From a virus, in the IMG/VR virus record IMGVR_UViG_3300027608_002862, positions 1 through 64,000 of that record: a stretch of DNA of 64,000 nt; one strand, written 5' to 3'. Under the pieces are notes generated by a model. The model was not told where the DNA came from and searched no databases. It saw only the letters and a program-made list of their open reading frames with translations. This document shows, piece after piece, positions 1 to 7,097 of the stretch (the first letter of the stretch is position 1; each line of letters begins with the position of its first letter). Both the position numbers and the translations under genes were made by a program.

Positions 1-696
1 CAAAAGGAATGGGATGAACTGATAAGAATGCAGGTTGTCTCTCATCTGTACGGCATTGAAACTTTTAACCACGAATCGGGAAAGGTCATTGGTAAAGGAA
101 TGAATCCGGAAATATTACAACAAGGGTTGATAGATGCAAAAAATTATTTTCACAAACAAAATGATGGGTTATACAGAGCCACAATCACTTTGATTGCAGG
201 GCTTCCTCATGATACCGAGGCAGATGTAGAAGCTAATTTTCAATGGTGTCTTGACAATTGGCAGGGAGAGAATGTGGTAGCAAATGTACTTGATATCCCA
301 AAGAAAAATGCCTTTGACCATTTAAACCAAAATTCAAAGATGACCATGGACTATGCCAAATACGGTTATGAACCTGCTACTCAAGAAGAGCAAAAAGAGT
401 ATCTAAAAAGTCTTGAAGTGTATGACAATTATAATCACATAACTGGATTCCGCCCGGATAATGTAATATGGAAAAACAAACACACAAATTGGGGAAGAAT
501 GGCAGAATGGGTAGAATTGATGTATTATAAATTTCCTCAAAACGATATTAGGTATCCTATTCAAAAGTTTTTTTACACGGCTCCTGATAAGTCAATACGT
601 GAGCTATTATCTTACGACTACAAAAAAGGTTCGCCAAAGCTCAATCTTAATTACGAAATGATTGAGAATTACAAACGTAGTAAGTTGAATATGTAA
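1..696 (+). CDS. Radical-SAM protein, C-terminal part (truncated by window edge)
   Basis: The frame is open to base 1, so the true start and the Cx3Cx2C cluster lie outside the window. The visible part (HLYGIETFN, VIGKGM, then AGLPHDTEADVE) matches the second half of the complete radical-SAM protein at 37682-39139 (HHYGIESFN, VIGKGM, IGLPGDTVEQIE), so the two are paralogues. That pattern is the C-terminal half of the radical-SAM barrel in B12-binding-type proteins. Substrate unknown. It lies 1 base before the next gene, so they are probably co-transcribed. AT-rich codon use resembles the 37.7 kb paralogue and the right-end island. Confidence 0.8.
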   Translation, partial: QKEWDELIRMQVVSHLYGIETFNHESGKVIGKGMNPEILQQGLIDAKNYFHKQNDGLYRATITLIAGLPHDTEADVEANFQWCLDNWQGENVVANVLDIPKKNAFDHLNQNSKMTMDYAKYGYEPATQEEQKEYLKSLEVYDNYNHITGFRPDNVIWKNKHTNWGRMAEWVELMYYKFPQNDIRYPIQKFFYTAPDKSIRELLSYDYKKGSPKLNLNYEMIENYKRSKLNM

Positions 697-697
697 C

Positions 698-1267
698 ATG
701 AAAAAATGCTGGTATCGACTTAACATAGATGTTTCAAAGGCAATATTAAACGATTGGAAATTTCCCACTCCAAATGATATAGACGACAGACAAGTTTGGC
801 CTATCGAAAGAGAAAATATTTTCAGTAAAGAATGGTTAGAGACCATGGAGACTATAGGTATTCCTATAGCAATAGGAATACTTTTTTATAGACGACCATG
901 TATCGTTGATGATTTTGCACATATAGATCTTGCAGGTAACCCTGCTGAAATTGTGAACTGCGGATTTAATTGGGTTATAAGTGGTGAAGCCGGCGAAATG
1001 ATTTGGTACGATAAACCACAACAGTCTGGCGCATTTATGCCTATTAATTCGGATGGGGAGAGTTACTTGTCTTGGCCTATAAGTCAACTACAAGAAATAG
1101 ATAGATGTGTTATGGAGAAAAATCAATTAATACTCATACGTGTTGATCATCCCCATGCAATGATTAATAGATTTTCTTATCGATGGACTATAAGTGCAAG
1201 ATCTCCCGTGCATTTAACTACTTGGGATAAAATGGTAAATGATTATCAACACTTGCTTGAAAGATAA
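698..1267 (+). CDS. 2OG-Fe(II) oxygenase-like / cupin-fold protein
   Basis: This 189-residue protein has an AHID segment near residue 70, a VDHPHAMIN segment near residue 150 and RWTISAR soon after. That fits the HxD...H...R metal and 2-oxoglutarate ligands of small Fe(II) oxygenases with a double-stranded beta-helix fold. It follows the radical-SAM gene by 1 base; neighbouring radical-SAM and 2OG genes recur in the right-end island. Substrate unknown. The assignment rests on motif spacing only, and a non-catalytic cupin is possible. Confidence 0.55.
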   Translation: MKKCWYRLNIDVSKAILNDWKFPTPNDIDDRQVWPIERENIFSKEWLETMETIGIPIAIGILFYRRPCIVDDFAHIDLAGNPAEIVNCGFNWVISGEAGEMIWYDKPQQSGAFMPINSDGESYLSWPISQLQEIDRCVMEKNQLILIRVDHPHAMINRFSYRWTISARSPVHLTTWDKMVNDYQHLLER

Positions 1268-1287
1268 ATTATCAAAAGGAAAATAAA

Positions 1288-1542
1288 ATGAAAGCTGTTG
1301 TATGGAGCAAATATAATTGTCCCTACTGTGATCAGGCCAAGGCACTGCTCACGCAAAGAGGCATAGAGTTTGAAGAACGCAAGATCGGTGATGGATATAC
1401 CAAAGAAGAACTATTGGAGGCTGTACCAAATGCAAGAACAGTTCCACAGATCTTTATCAATAACACACTTATAGGTGGTTTCACAGAACTACGTGACCAC
1501 ATAGAACAAACAGCCGGTGGATTCGGCAAGGGAAAATTATGA
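1288..1542 (+). CDS. grx: Glutaredoxin
   Basis: 84 residues, full length for a small glutaredoxin. Redox motif CPYC at residues 11-14, cis-proline motif TVP at 51-53 and the glutathione-binding GGFTEL at 63-68 are all present. It reduces disulfides with glutathione in the cytoplasm; phages commonly carry one to feed ribonucleotide reductase. The ribosome-binding site AAAAGGAAA lies about 8 bases upstream of the ATG. Its stop overlaps the start of the next gene. Confidence 0.95.
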   Translation: MKAVVWSKYNCPYCDQAKALLTQRGIEFEERKIGDGYTKEELLEAVPNARTVPQIFINNTLIGGFTELRDHIEQTAGGFGKGKL

Positions 1543-1832
1543 TGTTAATAGACAAAGGTGTTGCAGTAGGAGAAGTAGTTACGTTAAAACTCACTAGCGG
1601 TGAAGAACTAGTAGCAAAACTAGCGGAAGATCAAGTCATGCACTACAAATTAGCGCATCCTATGGTCATAGCTATGAGTCCAAAAGGACCAGCGTTAATG
1701 CCCTACTTATTCACAGTAGATCCCAACAAAGAAATTAGATTAGCCAAAGCTGTAGTAGCTGTGGCAGAAGCCACAGATAAATCATTTGCAGATCAGTTTA
1801 TACAACAGACCACAGGGATTGCACTGGCTTAA
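1539..1832 (+). CDS. Conserved phage protein with Sm-like N-terminus
   Basis: 97 residues. The N-terminal GEVVTLKLTSGEELVAKL stretch reads like an Sm/Hfq-type beta strand pair, a pattern I recognise from small proteins of T4-like phages. The rest (HPMVIAMSPKG) carries no catalytic motif. Two tandem ATGs overlap the glutaredoxin stop, indicating translational coupling. Function unknown; an RNA-binding or virion accessory role is possible. Confidence 0.7.
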   Translation: MMLIDKGVAVGEVVTLKLTSGEELVAKLAEDQVMHYKLAHPMVIAMSPKGPALMPYLFTVDPNKEIRLAKAVVAVAEATDKSFADQFIQQTTGIALA

Positions 1833-1853
1833 ATACTAGTTTAGGAAAGTACT

Positions 1854-2477
1854 ATGGCCAACGACAGTTCATTATTACCTACAACACCAACTGCCCCAGC
1901 AGCAGCAGTGCTCACTACCTCTTCTGCAGGTACAGGAGCAACTGCTAATAATGCAATTGCTTATGATTATAGTCCTCATTTAATTAGAATTGTAACAGCG
2001 TTGGAACAGGTGTCATTGAGTATGGCATTTATAGCTGATAAAATAGATAATGTGTCTGATAAATTAACCGATCTAGCGACTCAGTCATCTATTCAAAATT
2101 CAATACTATCATCGATGTATGCTGCTATAACTCCTGGGTCAACCACCATCGGAGCAATATTATCGGATATTGCTCAAGCATCTGAAGATACCGCAAGAGC
2201 AACTGAATCGATGACGGCTGCTGTAACTCCTGGGTCAACCACCATCGGAGCAATATTATCGGATATTGCTCAGGCGTCGGAAAATTCTGCAGTATCCCTT
2301 GCAGGAATTTATGATCGATCCAAGGGCGCCGGCATACATATGAAAGGACCGTTGGATTGGGTAGGACTAGTTTCGACTTATAAATTGTACGTTGAAAATG
2401 TAGGGCCTGAAAACATTACTCTTGCAGGACTTATAGCATTTAAAGCTAAAATTGATGCCCTTCCAAAGGAATTTTAG
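1854..2477 (+). CDS. Phage protein with an internal 32-residue duplication
   Basis: 207 residues, rich in Ser, Thr, Ala and Ile, with no recognised domain. A segment beginning TPGSTTIGAILSDIAQASE occurs twice, 96 bases apart (about 2121-2180 and 2217-2276), nearly identical at DNA level, so the duplication is recent. Composition suggests an extended, repeat-built structural or appendage protein. It is preceded by TAAATACTAG (1830-1839), a possible late-promoter element. The next gene follows 3 bases after its stop, and that gene is a peptidase, so a virion-associated role is plausible. Confidence 0.65.
   Translation: MANDSSLLPTTPTAPAAAVLTTSSAGTGATANNAIAYDYSPHLIRIVTALEQVSLSMAFIADKIDNVSDKLTDLATQSSIQNSILSSMYAAITPGSTTIGAILSDIAQASEDTARATESMTAAVTPGSTTIGAILSDIAQASENSAVSLAGIYDRSKGAGIHMKGPLDWVGLVSTYKLYVENVGPENITLAGLIAFKAKIDALPKEF
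2121..2282 (+). repeat. Two near-identical copies, 96-bp period
   Basis: Direct in-frame duplication inside the 1854-2477 gene: copies begin at about 2121 and 2217 and stay nearly identical for about 60 bases each. Confidence 0.9.
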
Positions 2478-2480
2478 TAA

Positions 2481-3449
2481 ATGGCAACTACTCCAACACC
2501 TCAATCGACTACTCCCGGCGCTGGATCGAGCAGTGCTGGTGGACACTATCTTGTACCGCACAATCACGCAGCAGGCACCTTAAGCCGACAGGAACCTCTA
2601 TACAATCCGTTCAACGTGTTTGCCAATGGTGTGGAAATTGCGCTGTACAATGCAGCCACAACACCAGGAACATTCGCCTCTGCAGCAGTGCCAAAGGTGA
2701 CTGTGGTAGCTGCTGTAAAAAACGTGGAAGGCGATGAAGACAACACCGCAGGTAAAAGAGAAGCTGATAGATTCCTCGCCGAAGGGCGCATCACTGCTGT
2801 AGAACATAAAACATTAACCACAACACCTACTCCAAAAGGACCAGGCGTGGCGCCCAGTAAAGACAGACCAGCAGACAGACCTAGCGCAGCTGTTTCAGGT
2901 GACATTACATTTGCTACTAAATTAACACCGTCGGGATTTACCCTAGGACAAGCGATAAAAAATGTTACCTTTCCCAGAACTATAGCTCAGTTAGCTGACA
3001 ATGTCAAGGGACTACCGCCTCAAAACATCGTGAATAATTTGGCCGCCCTAGCTCTCAATATTCTAGAACCCATAAAGGCCAAATATCCTAGTATGTTGAT
3101 TACCAACACTTATAGAGAAGGAAAGGGTCAGGCACAACACGGCACAGGTCAAGCAGCTGATCTGCAGTTCCGTGGTGTAGGAGCACATGACTATTTCGAG
3201 ATAGCACAGTGGATTAATAAAAACATTCCTTATGATCAATTGCTGCTGGAATATCTACCAAGCAAAACTGTGTGGATACATATCAGTTATGCTATTCCAA
3301 ACTTACCTTATGGTGGTCAATCTGTGAGGGTTTCGAAACCCATTAATAAACTAGCCACACTAAATGGTGCTGCAGGTGGAAAATTTACTCCTAATCTGCA
3401 TCAAGACATCATAGTGGCTGCAGTACCTAACAGAGTAGTGGCTGCCTAA
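2481..3449 (+). CDS. M15-family (D-Ala-D-Ala carboxypeptidase-like) peptidase, virion-associated
   Basis: 322 residues. The C-terminal third has the zinc-peptidase pattern of family M15: TYREGKGQAQHGTGQAADL (H220, D227) and WIHISY (H267). Such domains cleave peptidoglycan peptides. The first 150 residues are low-complexity and rich in Thr, Pro and Ala, unlike a free endolysin, so this may be a structural protein with a lytic domain that opens the cell wall at entry. It overlaps the next start (TAATGA). Catalytic class is clear; the role in entry versus lysis is inferred. Confidence 0.8.
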   Translation: MATTPTPQSTTPGAGSSSAGGHYLVPHNHAAGTLSRQEPLYNPFNVFANGVEIALYNAATTPGTFASAAVPKVTVVAAVKNVEGDEDNTAGKREADRFLAEGRITAVEHKTLTTTPTPKGPGVAPSKDRPADRPSAAVSGDITFATKLTPSGFTLGQAIKNVTFPRTIAQLADNVKGLPPQNIVNNLAALALNILEPIKAKYPSMLITNTYREGKGQAQHGTGQAADLQFRGVGAHDYFEIAQWINKNIPYDQLLLEYLPSKTVWIHISYAIPNLPYGGQSVRVSKPINKLATLNGAAGGKFTPNLHQDIIVAAVPNRVVAA

Positions 3450-3859
3450 TGAAAAAATTATTTTGGAACACATTGGGTTTTCTAAGTCTTGGCATGGCCT
3501 ATATAGGAGTTATCACTCCGGGCATCCCATACAGTATATTTGTGGTGTTTGCTGCCTATTGTTTTAGTAAAGGTTCAGAGCGCATGCATCGTTGGATCTA
3601 CAATCACCGGTTGTTTGGACCGTTCCTACATAATTGGAATACTAGGCGTGTGTTCCCTCAGAAAATGAAATACTTTATGCTGTTCATGATGTCAACCAGT
3701 TTGGCGATCATGTGGTTGACTGCGATACCTGTTCGTGGTATAATATATACAGCACTGTTTATGTTGTGCGTGGCAGTTTGGGCCTGGAGATTCCCTAGCT
3801 CGGTCGAGGAATATGATCGGCGAATAGCTGCGGGAAAACGCATAGGTTGGATTAAATAA
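3449..3859 (+). CDS. DUF454 (YbaN-like) inner-membrane protein
   Basis: 136 residues with about three hydrophobic segments. The sequence follows the DUF454 pattern: [19 protein letters not shown], then [13 protein letters not shown] and [12 protein letters not shown]. The function of this family is not established. Its start overlaps the peptidase stop. A membrane protein directly after a lytic enzyme could be part of a lysis or superinfection function, but nothing here shows that. Confidence 0.8.
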   Translation: MKKLFWNTLGFLSLGMAYIGVITPGIPYSIFVVFAAYCFSKGSERMHRWIYNHRLFGPFLHNWNTRRVFPQKMKYFMLFMMSTSLAIMWLTAIPVRGIIYTALFMLCVAVWAWRFPSSVEEYDRRIAAGKRIGWIK

Positions 3860-3902
3860 CATACAGAGACAGAGTCTTTTAACAACAAGGAAATCAAGTA
3901 AA

Positions 3903-4106
3903 ATGGTAACAGGAAAAGTAAAATGGTTTAACGACGCCAAAGGTTTTGGCTTTATTACGCCGGACGATGGTGGCGCAGACTTATTTGCTCACTTTTCACA
4001 GATTAATTCGAGTGGCTTCAAGAGCCTACAAGAAGGACAGAGTGTAAGGTTTGAAGTAACTCAGGGTCAGAAAGGACAGCAGGCCAGCAACATTCAGCCT
4101 GCATAA
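3903..4106 (+). CDS. cspA: Cold-shock-domain protein (CspA family)
   Basis: 67 residues, the usual single-domain length. RNA-binding motifs KGFGFI (residues 13-18) and DLFAHF (26-31) are intact, and the start [10 protein letters not shown] is classical. It binds single-stranded nucleic acid and melts RNA structure. The ATG has AAGGAAATC upstream. It is immediately upstream of the tmRNA gene. Phages carry Csp genes occasionally. Confidence 0.95.
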   Translation: MVTGKVKWFNDAKGFGFITPDDGGADLFAHFSQINSSGFKSLQEGQSVRFEVTQGQKGQQASNIQPA

Positions 4107-4177
4107 ATATGAAAGCCTATCAATTCATTGTAGCAATTCTTATTGTTGTATTTGTATTGATTGAAGTTTTCATGTAA

Positions 4178-4531
4178 GGAATTGTTGTAATCCCTTCAAA
4201 GTGAAGGCATTCTGGACGCGGGTTCGACTCCCGCCTCGTCCACCTAAGCATACTCCGAACCGAGTATTCTGGTAGCAAGGCTTTAGTGCCGAGTGTGCTT
4301 AGTTGGGCGAGCCATGGTTTCGACAGGGTGAGATAATAGAGACGGCAACACGGTAGGCGATGACCGTTAATCAAGCAAATAAACGTAAATGCAAACGCAG
4401 ATACATTTGACTTCAGTGCAATGAGCTTCACTGGTAACACCGTTCGCGGTGCTGCTAATGAAAGCAGATTTGCCCTAGCTGCCTAAAAAACAGCGGTCCG
4501 GGGTAGGACATACCTTGTAACCTAAACCACC
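4178..4531 (+). ncRNA. ssrA: Transfer-messenger RNA, circularly permuted two-piece form
   Basis: The gene order is reversed relative to standard tmRNA: the 3' (acceptor) part comes first, then the 5' (coding) part. T-arm 4218-4234 (GCGGG TTCGACT CCCGC) and 3' acceptor strand CTCGTCC 4235-4241 with discriminator A4242 pair with the 5' strand GGGCGAG at 4305-4311. The third pair is G·U, the alanine identity element. Helix H2 forms between CAGGGTG 4324-4330 and CATTCTG 4208-4214. A tag frame ends ANESRFALAA then TAA 4484-4486, and the stop sits in the loop of hairpin GCTG/CAGC (4478-4481 / 4491-4494), as in H5. Outer boundaries are estimates. It rescues stalled ribosomes and tags peptides for ClpXP-type proteases. 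CCA is not fully encoded (CCT follows A4242). Confidence 0.93.
4245..4301 (+). other. Intervening segment of the permuted tmRNA, with closing 11-bp stem
   Basis: Between the mature acceptor end and the mature 5' end, TAAGCATACTC (4245-4255) pairs with GAGTGTGCTTA (4291-4301) with a single wobble pair. This extends the acceptor stem in the precursor and would hold both mature ends for cleavage. It is expected to be removed, leaving two RNA pieces. Confidence 0.85.
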
Positions 4532-4560
4532 AAAAGCGGCTATTCGTAGCCGCTTTTTCT
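4532..4560 (+). terminator. Rho-independent terminator of tmRNA
   Basis: Stem GCGGCTA / TAGCCGC (4536-4542, 4547-4553) with a TTCG tetraloop, preceded by AAAA and followed by TTTTTCTT. Confidence 0.95.
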
Positions 4561-4589
4561 TGACATGCATAGCAGAAATACTATATACT
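4560..4589 (+). promoter_or_regulatory. Sigma-70-type promoter for the outer-membrane protein gene
   Basis: TTGACA at 4560-4565 and TATACT at 4584-4589 with an 18-base spacer, about 44 bases before the ATG at 4633. It starts at the end of the tmRNA terminator, so the next gene is an independent unit. Confidence 0.75.
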
Positions 4590-4632
4590 AAACATTGACA
4601 TACAAGTCATTTACTTTTAAAAGGAAATATCA

Positions 4633-5190
4633 ATGAAGAAGTTTATCGTAGTGGCCGCTTTGAGCGCCGCAAGTACTGCCTTTGCTGGCGGGTTTGGTGC
4701 TGTTGAGTATAGCAGCCGTGATGGGGTAGATAGTACCGCAGATGCTCGCGCAACTAAAGTTACCATGGGCACAGACATTAACCAAATGTTCAAAGCTGAT
4801 TTCAGCTTGCGTCAAAAGACTGACAACAGTAACAATCTCAGCGACACACGTTTAGAAGCCGGTCTAACAGCTACACAGCCAGTCGGTGCAACTGGTCTCA
4901 GCGTGTACGGTCGTGCAGGTGTTGGTGAGAAGTTCAAGACTGCAACTAACTACAGCTACTACAGTGTAGAGCCAGGCATCAAGTATGCTGTAACTCCATC
5001 GCTTTCAGTTAAAGCAGGTTACCGTTATCGTGCAGCAATGGACAGCGTCAATGCTGACACCACACGCACATATCGCCTGAGTGCAGAGCACGCTCTAAGT
5101 AAGAATTATTTCGTTGGCCTAGGCTACGACAGTGTTCGTGGTGACAGCGATTACAATGCTACTAATATCAGCGTTGGTTTCAAGTTCTAA
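4633..5190 (+). CDS. Outer-membrane beta-barrel protein
   Basis: 185 residues. The signal peptide (MKKFIVVAALSAASTAFA) ends about residue 18. Then comes alternating-polarity sequence ending SVGFKF, the C-terminal aromatic typical of outer-membrane barrels inserted by BAM. Short strands and Tyr/Arg-rich turns suggest an 8-stranded OmpA/OmpW-like barrel. It has its own promoter and terminator, so it is probably well expressed. A phage-encoded surface protein could mask receptors (superinfection exclusion); that is inference. Confidence 0.8.
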   Translation: MKKFIVVAALSAASTAFAGGFGAVEYSSRDGVDSTADARATKVTMGTDINQMFKADFSLRQKTDNSNNLSDTRLEAGLTATQPVGATGLSVYGRAGVGEKFKTATNYSYYSVEPGIKYAVTPSLSVKAGYRYRAAMDSVNADTTRTYRLSAEHALSKNYFVGLGYDSVRGDSDYNATNISVGFKF

Positions 5191-5207
5191 TCTAGAGATT
5201 AGCACAT

Positions 5208-5236
5208 AAAAAGGAGCTTCGGCTCCTTTCTTTTTT
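5208..5236 (+). terminator. Rho-independent terminator
   Basis: AAAGGAGC / GCTCCTTT stem (5210-5217, 5222-5229) with TTCG loop and a CTTTTTT tail. Confidence 0.95.
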
Positions 5237-5287
5237 GATATTGAAAAAATCTATTAGCTTCATAAAAAAATATTCACAAAAAAACTA

Positions 5288-5317
5288 TTGATTGCCTATT
5301 TCAATAGGATATATAAT
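5288..5317 (+). promoter_or_regulatory. Sigma-70-type promoter for rubrerythrin
   Basis: TTGATT 5288-5293 and TATAAT 5312-5317, 18-base spacer; the ATG follows at 5349 with AAGGAGA in front. Confidence 0.7.
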
Positions 5318-5348
5318 ATACACATACATTGACAAACAAGGAGACCCT

Positions 5349-5786
5349 ATGTCACAAACTGTAAAAGGTACACGTACCGAAGAAAATCTAAAAGCAGCTT
5401 TCGCGGGCGAGTCACAGGCCAATCGCCGATATCTATATTTCGCAAACATGGCTGATGTGGCCGGAGACAACGATATCTCTGCACTGTTCCGTAGCACAGC
5501 CGAAGGTGAAACAGGCCATGCACATGGTCATATGGAATACCTGATCGATGGTGGTTCGGGAGATCCTGCCACAGGCATGGCAGCCAAAACCACAGCAGAA
5601 GCACTAGAATCAGCTATACATGGTGAAACACACGAATACACAGACATGTACCCAGGTATGGCTAAAACTGCTCGTGATGAAGGACTGGACGAAATCGCTG
5701 ATTGGTTTGAGACCTTGGCCAAAGCAGAACGCAGTCATGCTAACCGTTTCACCAAAGCCCTGCAGGCACATAAAGCCAATCAATAA
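5349..5786 (+). CDS. Rubrerythrin (ferritin-like diiron protein without rubredoxin domain)
   Basis: 145 residues from the ATG at 5349, chosen because AAGGAGA sits before it and the promoter lies at 5288-5317; an upstream in-frame ATG would overlap that promoter. Diiron ligands are visible: E21 (GESQAN), E54xxH57, E93 region (HGETHEY), E127xxH130. The C-terminal rubredoxin-like CxxC domain of classical rubrerythrin is absent. The family reduces hydrogen peroxide. It would protect the infected cell from oxidative stress and fits with other redox genes here (glutaredoxin, heme oxygenase). Confidence 0.92.
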   Translation: MSQTVKGTRTEENLKAAFAGESQANRRYLYFANMADVAGDNDISALFRSTAEGETGHAHGHMEYLIDGGSGDPATGMAAKTTAEALESAIHGETHEYTDMYPGMAKTARDEGLDEIADWFETLAKAERSHANRFTKALQAHKANQ

Positions 5787-5789
5787 CCT

Positions 5790-6203
5790 ATGCTAGAGTG
5801 CTTGATTATTGGAGACAGCATCGCAGTTGGAACAGCACAGGCAAGGCCTGAGTGTGTGAGCTATGCCCGAGGAGGTTGGAACTCTCAGCAGTGGAACAGA
5901 GATTATCTTGCCAAAGTCAGCAAGAGTCCTGCCAAGACCGTGATTATCAGCCTAGGTGCTAATGATCATGCTGGTGTGAGAAGTATTTGGGAATTGCAGA
6001 ACATGCGTAAAAATATTGCCGCTGATAGGGTATTTTGGATCGATCCTGGTCGTGATAGAAAACCTCTGGTACATGATGCTATAGTTATGTTGGCCAAAGA
6101 ATACGGTGATACGATTTTGTCAAGACCAAAAGCACACATGAGCGCCGACGGCATACATCCCACAGGTCGCGGATATCGAGAGTTGGCTGAGAAAACCAAA
6201 TGA
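5790..6203 (+). CDS. SGNH/GDSL-type hydrolase
   Basis: 137 residues, shorter than most of the family. Block I GDSIAVG (catalytic Ser at residue 10), the GAND block and the C-terminal DGIHPTGRGY with the catalytic Asp-His pair are all present. It hydrolyses esters; in phages such domains can deacetylate polysaccharides or act in wall degradation. No signal peptide. It starts 3 bases after rubrerythrin and is likely co-transcribed with it. Confidence 0.85.
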   Translation: MLECLIIGDSIAVGTAQARPECVSYARGGWNSQQWNRDYLAKVSKSPAKTVIISLGANDHAGVRSIWELQNMRKNIAADRVFWIDPGRDRKPLVHDAIVMLAKEYGDTILSRPKAHMSADGIHPTGRGYRELAEKTK

Positions 6204-6327
6204 CCATAATGATATTTGCTACGGTTATTTAATGATATTAACTATGTGTTCTGTGGCGAATCTGTCATATAATAGTGATACATACTAGCACAATACAGTA
6301 TGTAATTTATCAACAAAGGAGGATATT

Positions 6328-6399
6328 ATGTGGACCACACCAACAGCAACTGACATGCGTTTTGGTTTTGAAATCACTATGTATGTTATGAATAGATAA
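6328..6399 (+). CDS. pqqA: PqqA, ribosomally made precursor peptide of pyrroloquinoline quinone
   Basis: A 23-residue peptide with the complete PqqA pattern: MWTTPTATD, then RFGFEITMYVMNR. The Glu and Tyr that PqqE cross-links and that become PQQ are at positions 15 and 19 with the obligatory ExxxY spacing, matching the numbering in bacterial PqqA. A perfect ribosome-binding site AAAGGAGG (6315-6322) lies 5 bases before the ATG, and a strong terminator follows, so it is a stand-alone and probably abundant transcript. TATAAT at 6268-6273 may be its -10 box; no good -35 is seen. No pqqBCDE genes are visible, so host enzymes would be needed. The match covers the whole peptide, which makes chance unlikely. 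Confidence 0.92.
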   Translation: MWTTPTATDMRFGFEITMYVMNR

Positions 6400-6412
6400 T
6401 TTTGTAACATTG

Positions 6413-6440
6413 AAAAAGCGGCGATAAGCCGCTTTTTCTT
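6413..6440 (+). terminator. Rho-independent terminator of pqqA
   Basis: AAAAAGCGGC / GCCGCTTTTT (6413-6422, 6428-6437), loop GATAA, then CTT. Confidence 0.95.
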
Positions 6441-6515
6441 ACCTATCTTATCTTTTCGGTATATATATTAGACAAGATAAGACTTACCTATTATTGTTTC
6501 TATTTTGGAATTTAT

Positions 6516-7097
6516 ATGCAAAAATATATTGTAGTTAGCCCTGGAAGATCAGCCAGCAATAGTCTGAAAGCTCATATTGAAAACTCATTAGATAAATTAG
6601 GCACACCGAGAATCGTAGAAAATTTAGAAATGCCTATGATATGGCCCGAAATTCAAGAACAGCCAGAACAGTGGACTGTGGTAATTTGTACGAGAAAAGA
6701 CATGTTAGCGCAGGTATTGAGTTTCTACACAATAATGCTTACTAAACAAACCCATAAATTTAAAGATATCGCTCTAGAACCATTTGTTATTCCAAGAACA
6801 TATTTCTTTACGTTTGCACATGGTATTTTATTTTTCCATGAAAGAATTTTTAATATCAAAGAATGGCCGAAATTTAAAAATATACATTGGTTAATCTACG
6901 AAGATATAATTACTGATTGGCACGGAACCGGACAGATCTTAGGATTCGATGATTGGGCATCTGATTCTGATAAGCATTACATTGGATACGGACCGGTCTG
7001 GGACAAAGTCATTAACAAAAAAGAAGTGTTAGATTGGGTACAAGAACTGCAAATCAATTATCGGTTCACTACAGAAAAGGAAAAATATAAATTATGA
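6516..7097 (+). CDS. Sulfotransferase-like protein
   Basis: 193 residues. N-terminal SPGRSASNSL (residues 8-17) fits the PAPS-binding P-loop of sulfotransferases. TRKDMLAQVLSFY near residue 70 fits the 3'-phosphate-binding region, and WLIYEDII resembles the later conserved block. Such enzymes move sulfate from PAPS to sugars, lipids or proteins. The next gene, overlapping by 4 bases, begins with a kinase domain that could make the donor. Family-level call; substrate unknown. Confidence 0.65.
   Translation: MQKYIVVSPGRSASNSLKAHIENSLDKLGTPRIVENLEMPMIWPEIQEQPEQWTVVICTRKDMLAQVLSFYTIMLTKQTHKFKDIALEPFVIPRTYFFTFAHGILFFHERIFNIKEWPKFKNIHWLIYEDIITDWHGTGQILGFDDWASDSDKHYIGYGPVWDKVINKKEVLDWVQELQINYRFTTEKEKYKL

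Noticed and set aside
4109-4177. 22-residue hydrophobic peptide frame starting MKAYQF
   Set aside because: No ribosome-binding site, and its end runs into the tmRNA acceptor part; not counted as a gene.
4120-4440. 106-residue reverse frame over the tmRNA
   Set aside because: Overlaps the structured RNA entirely; antisense shadow.
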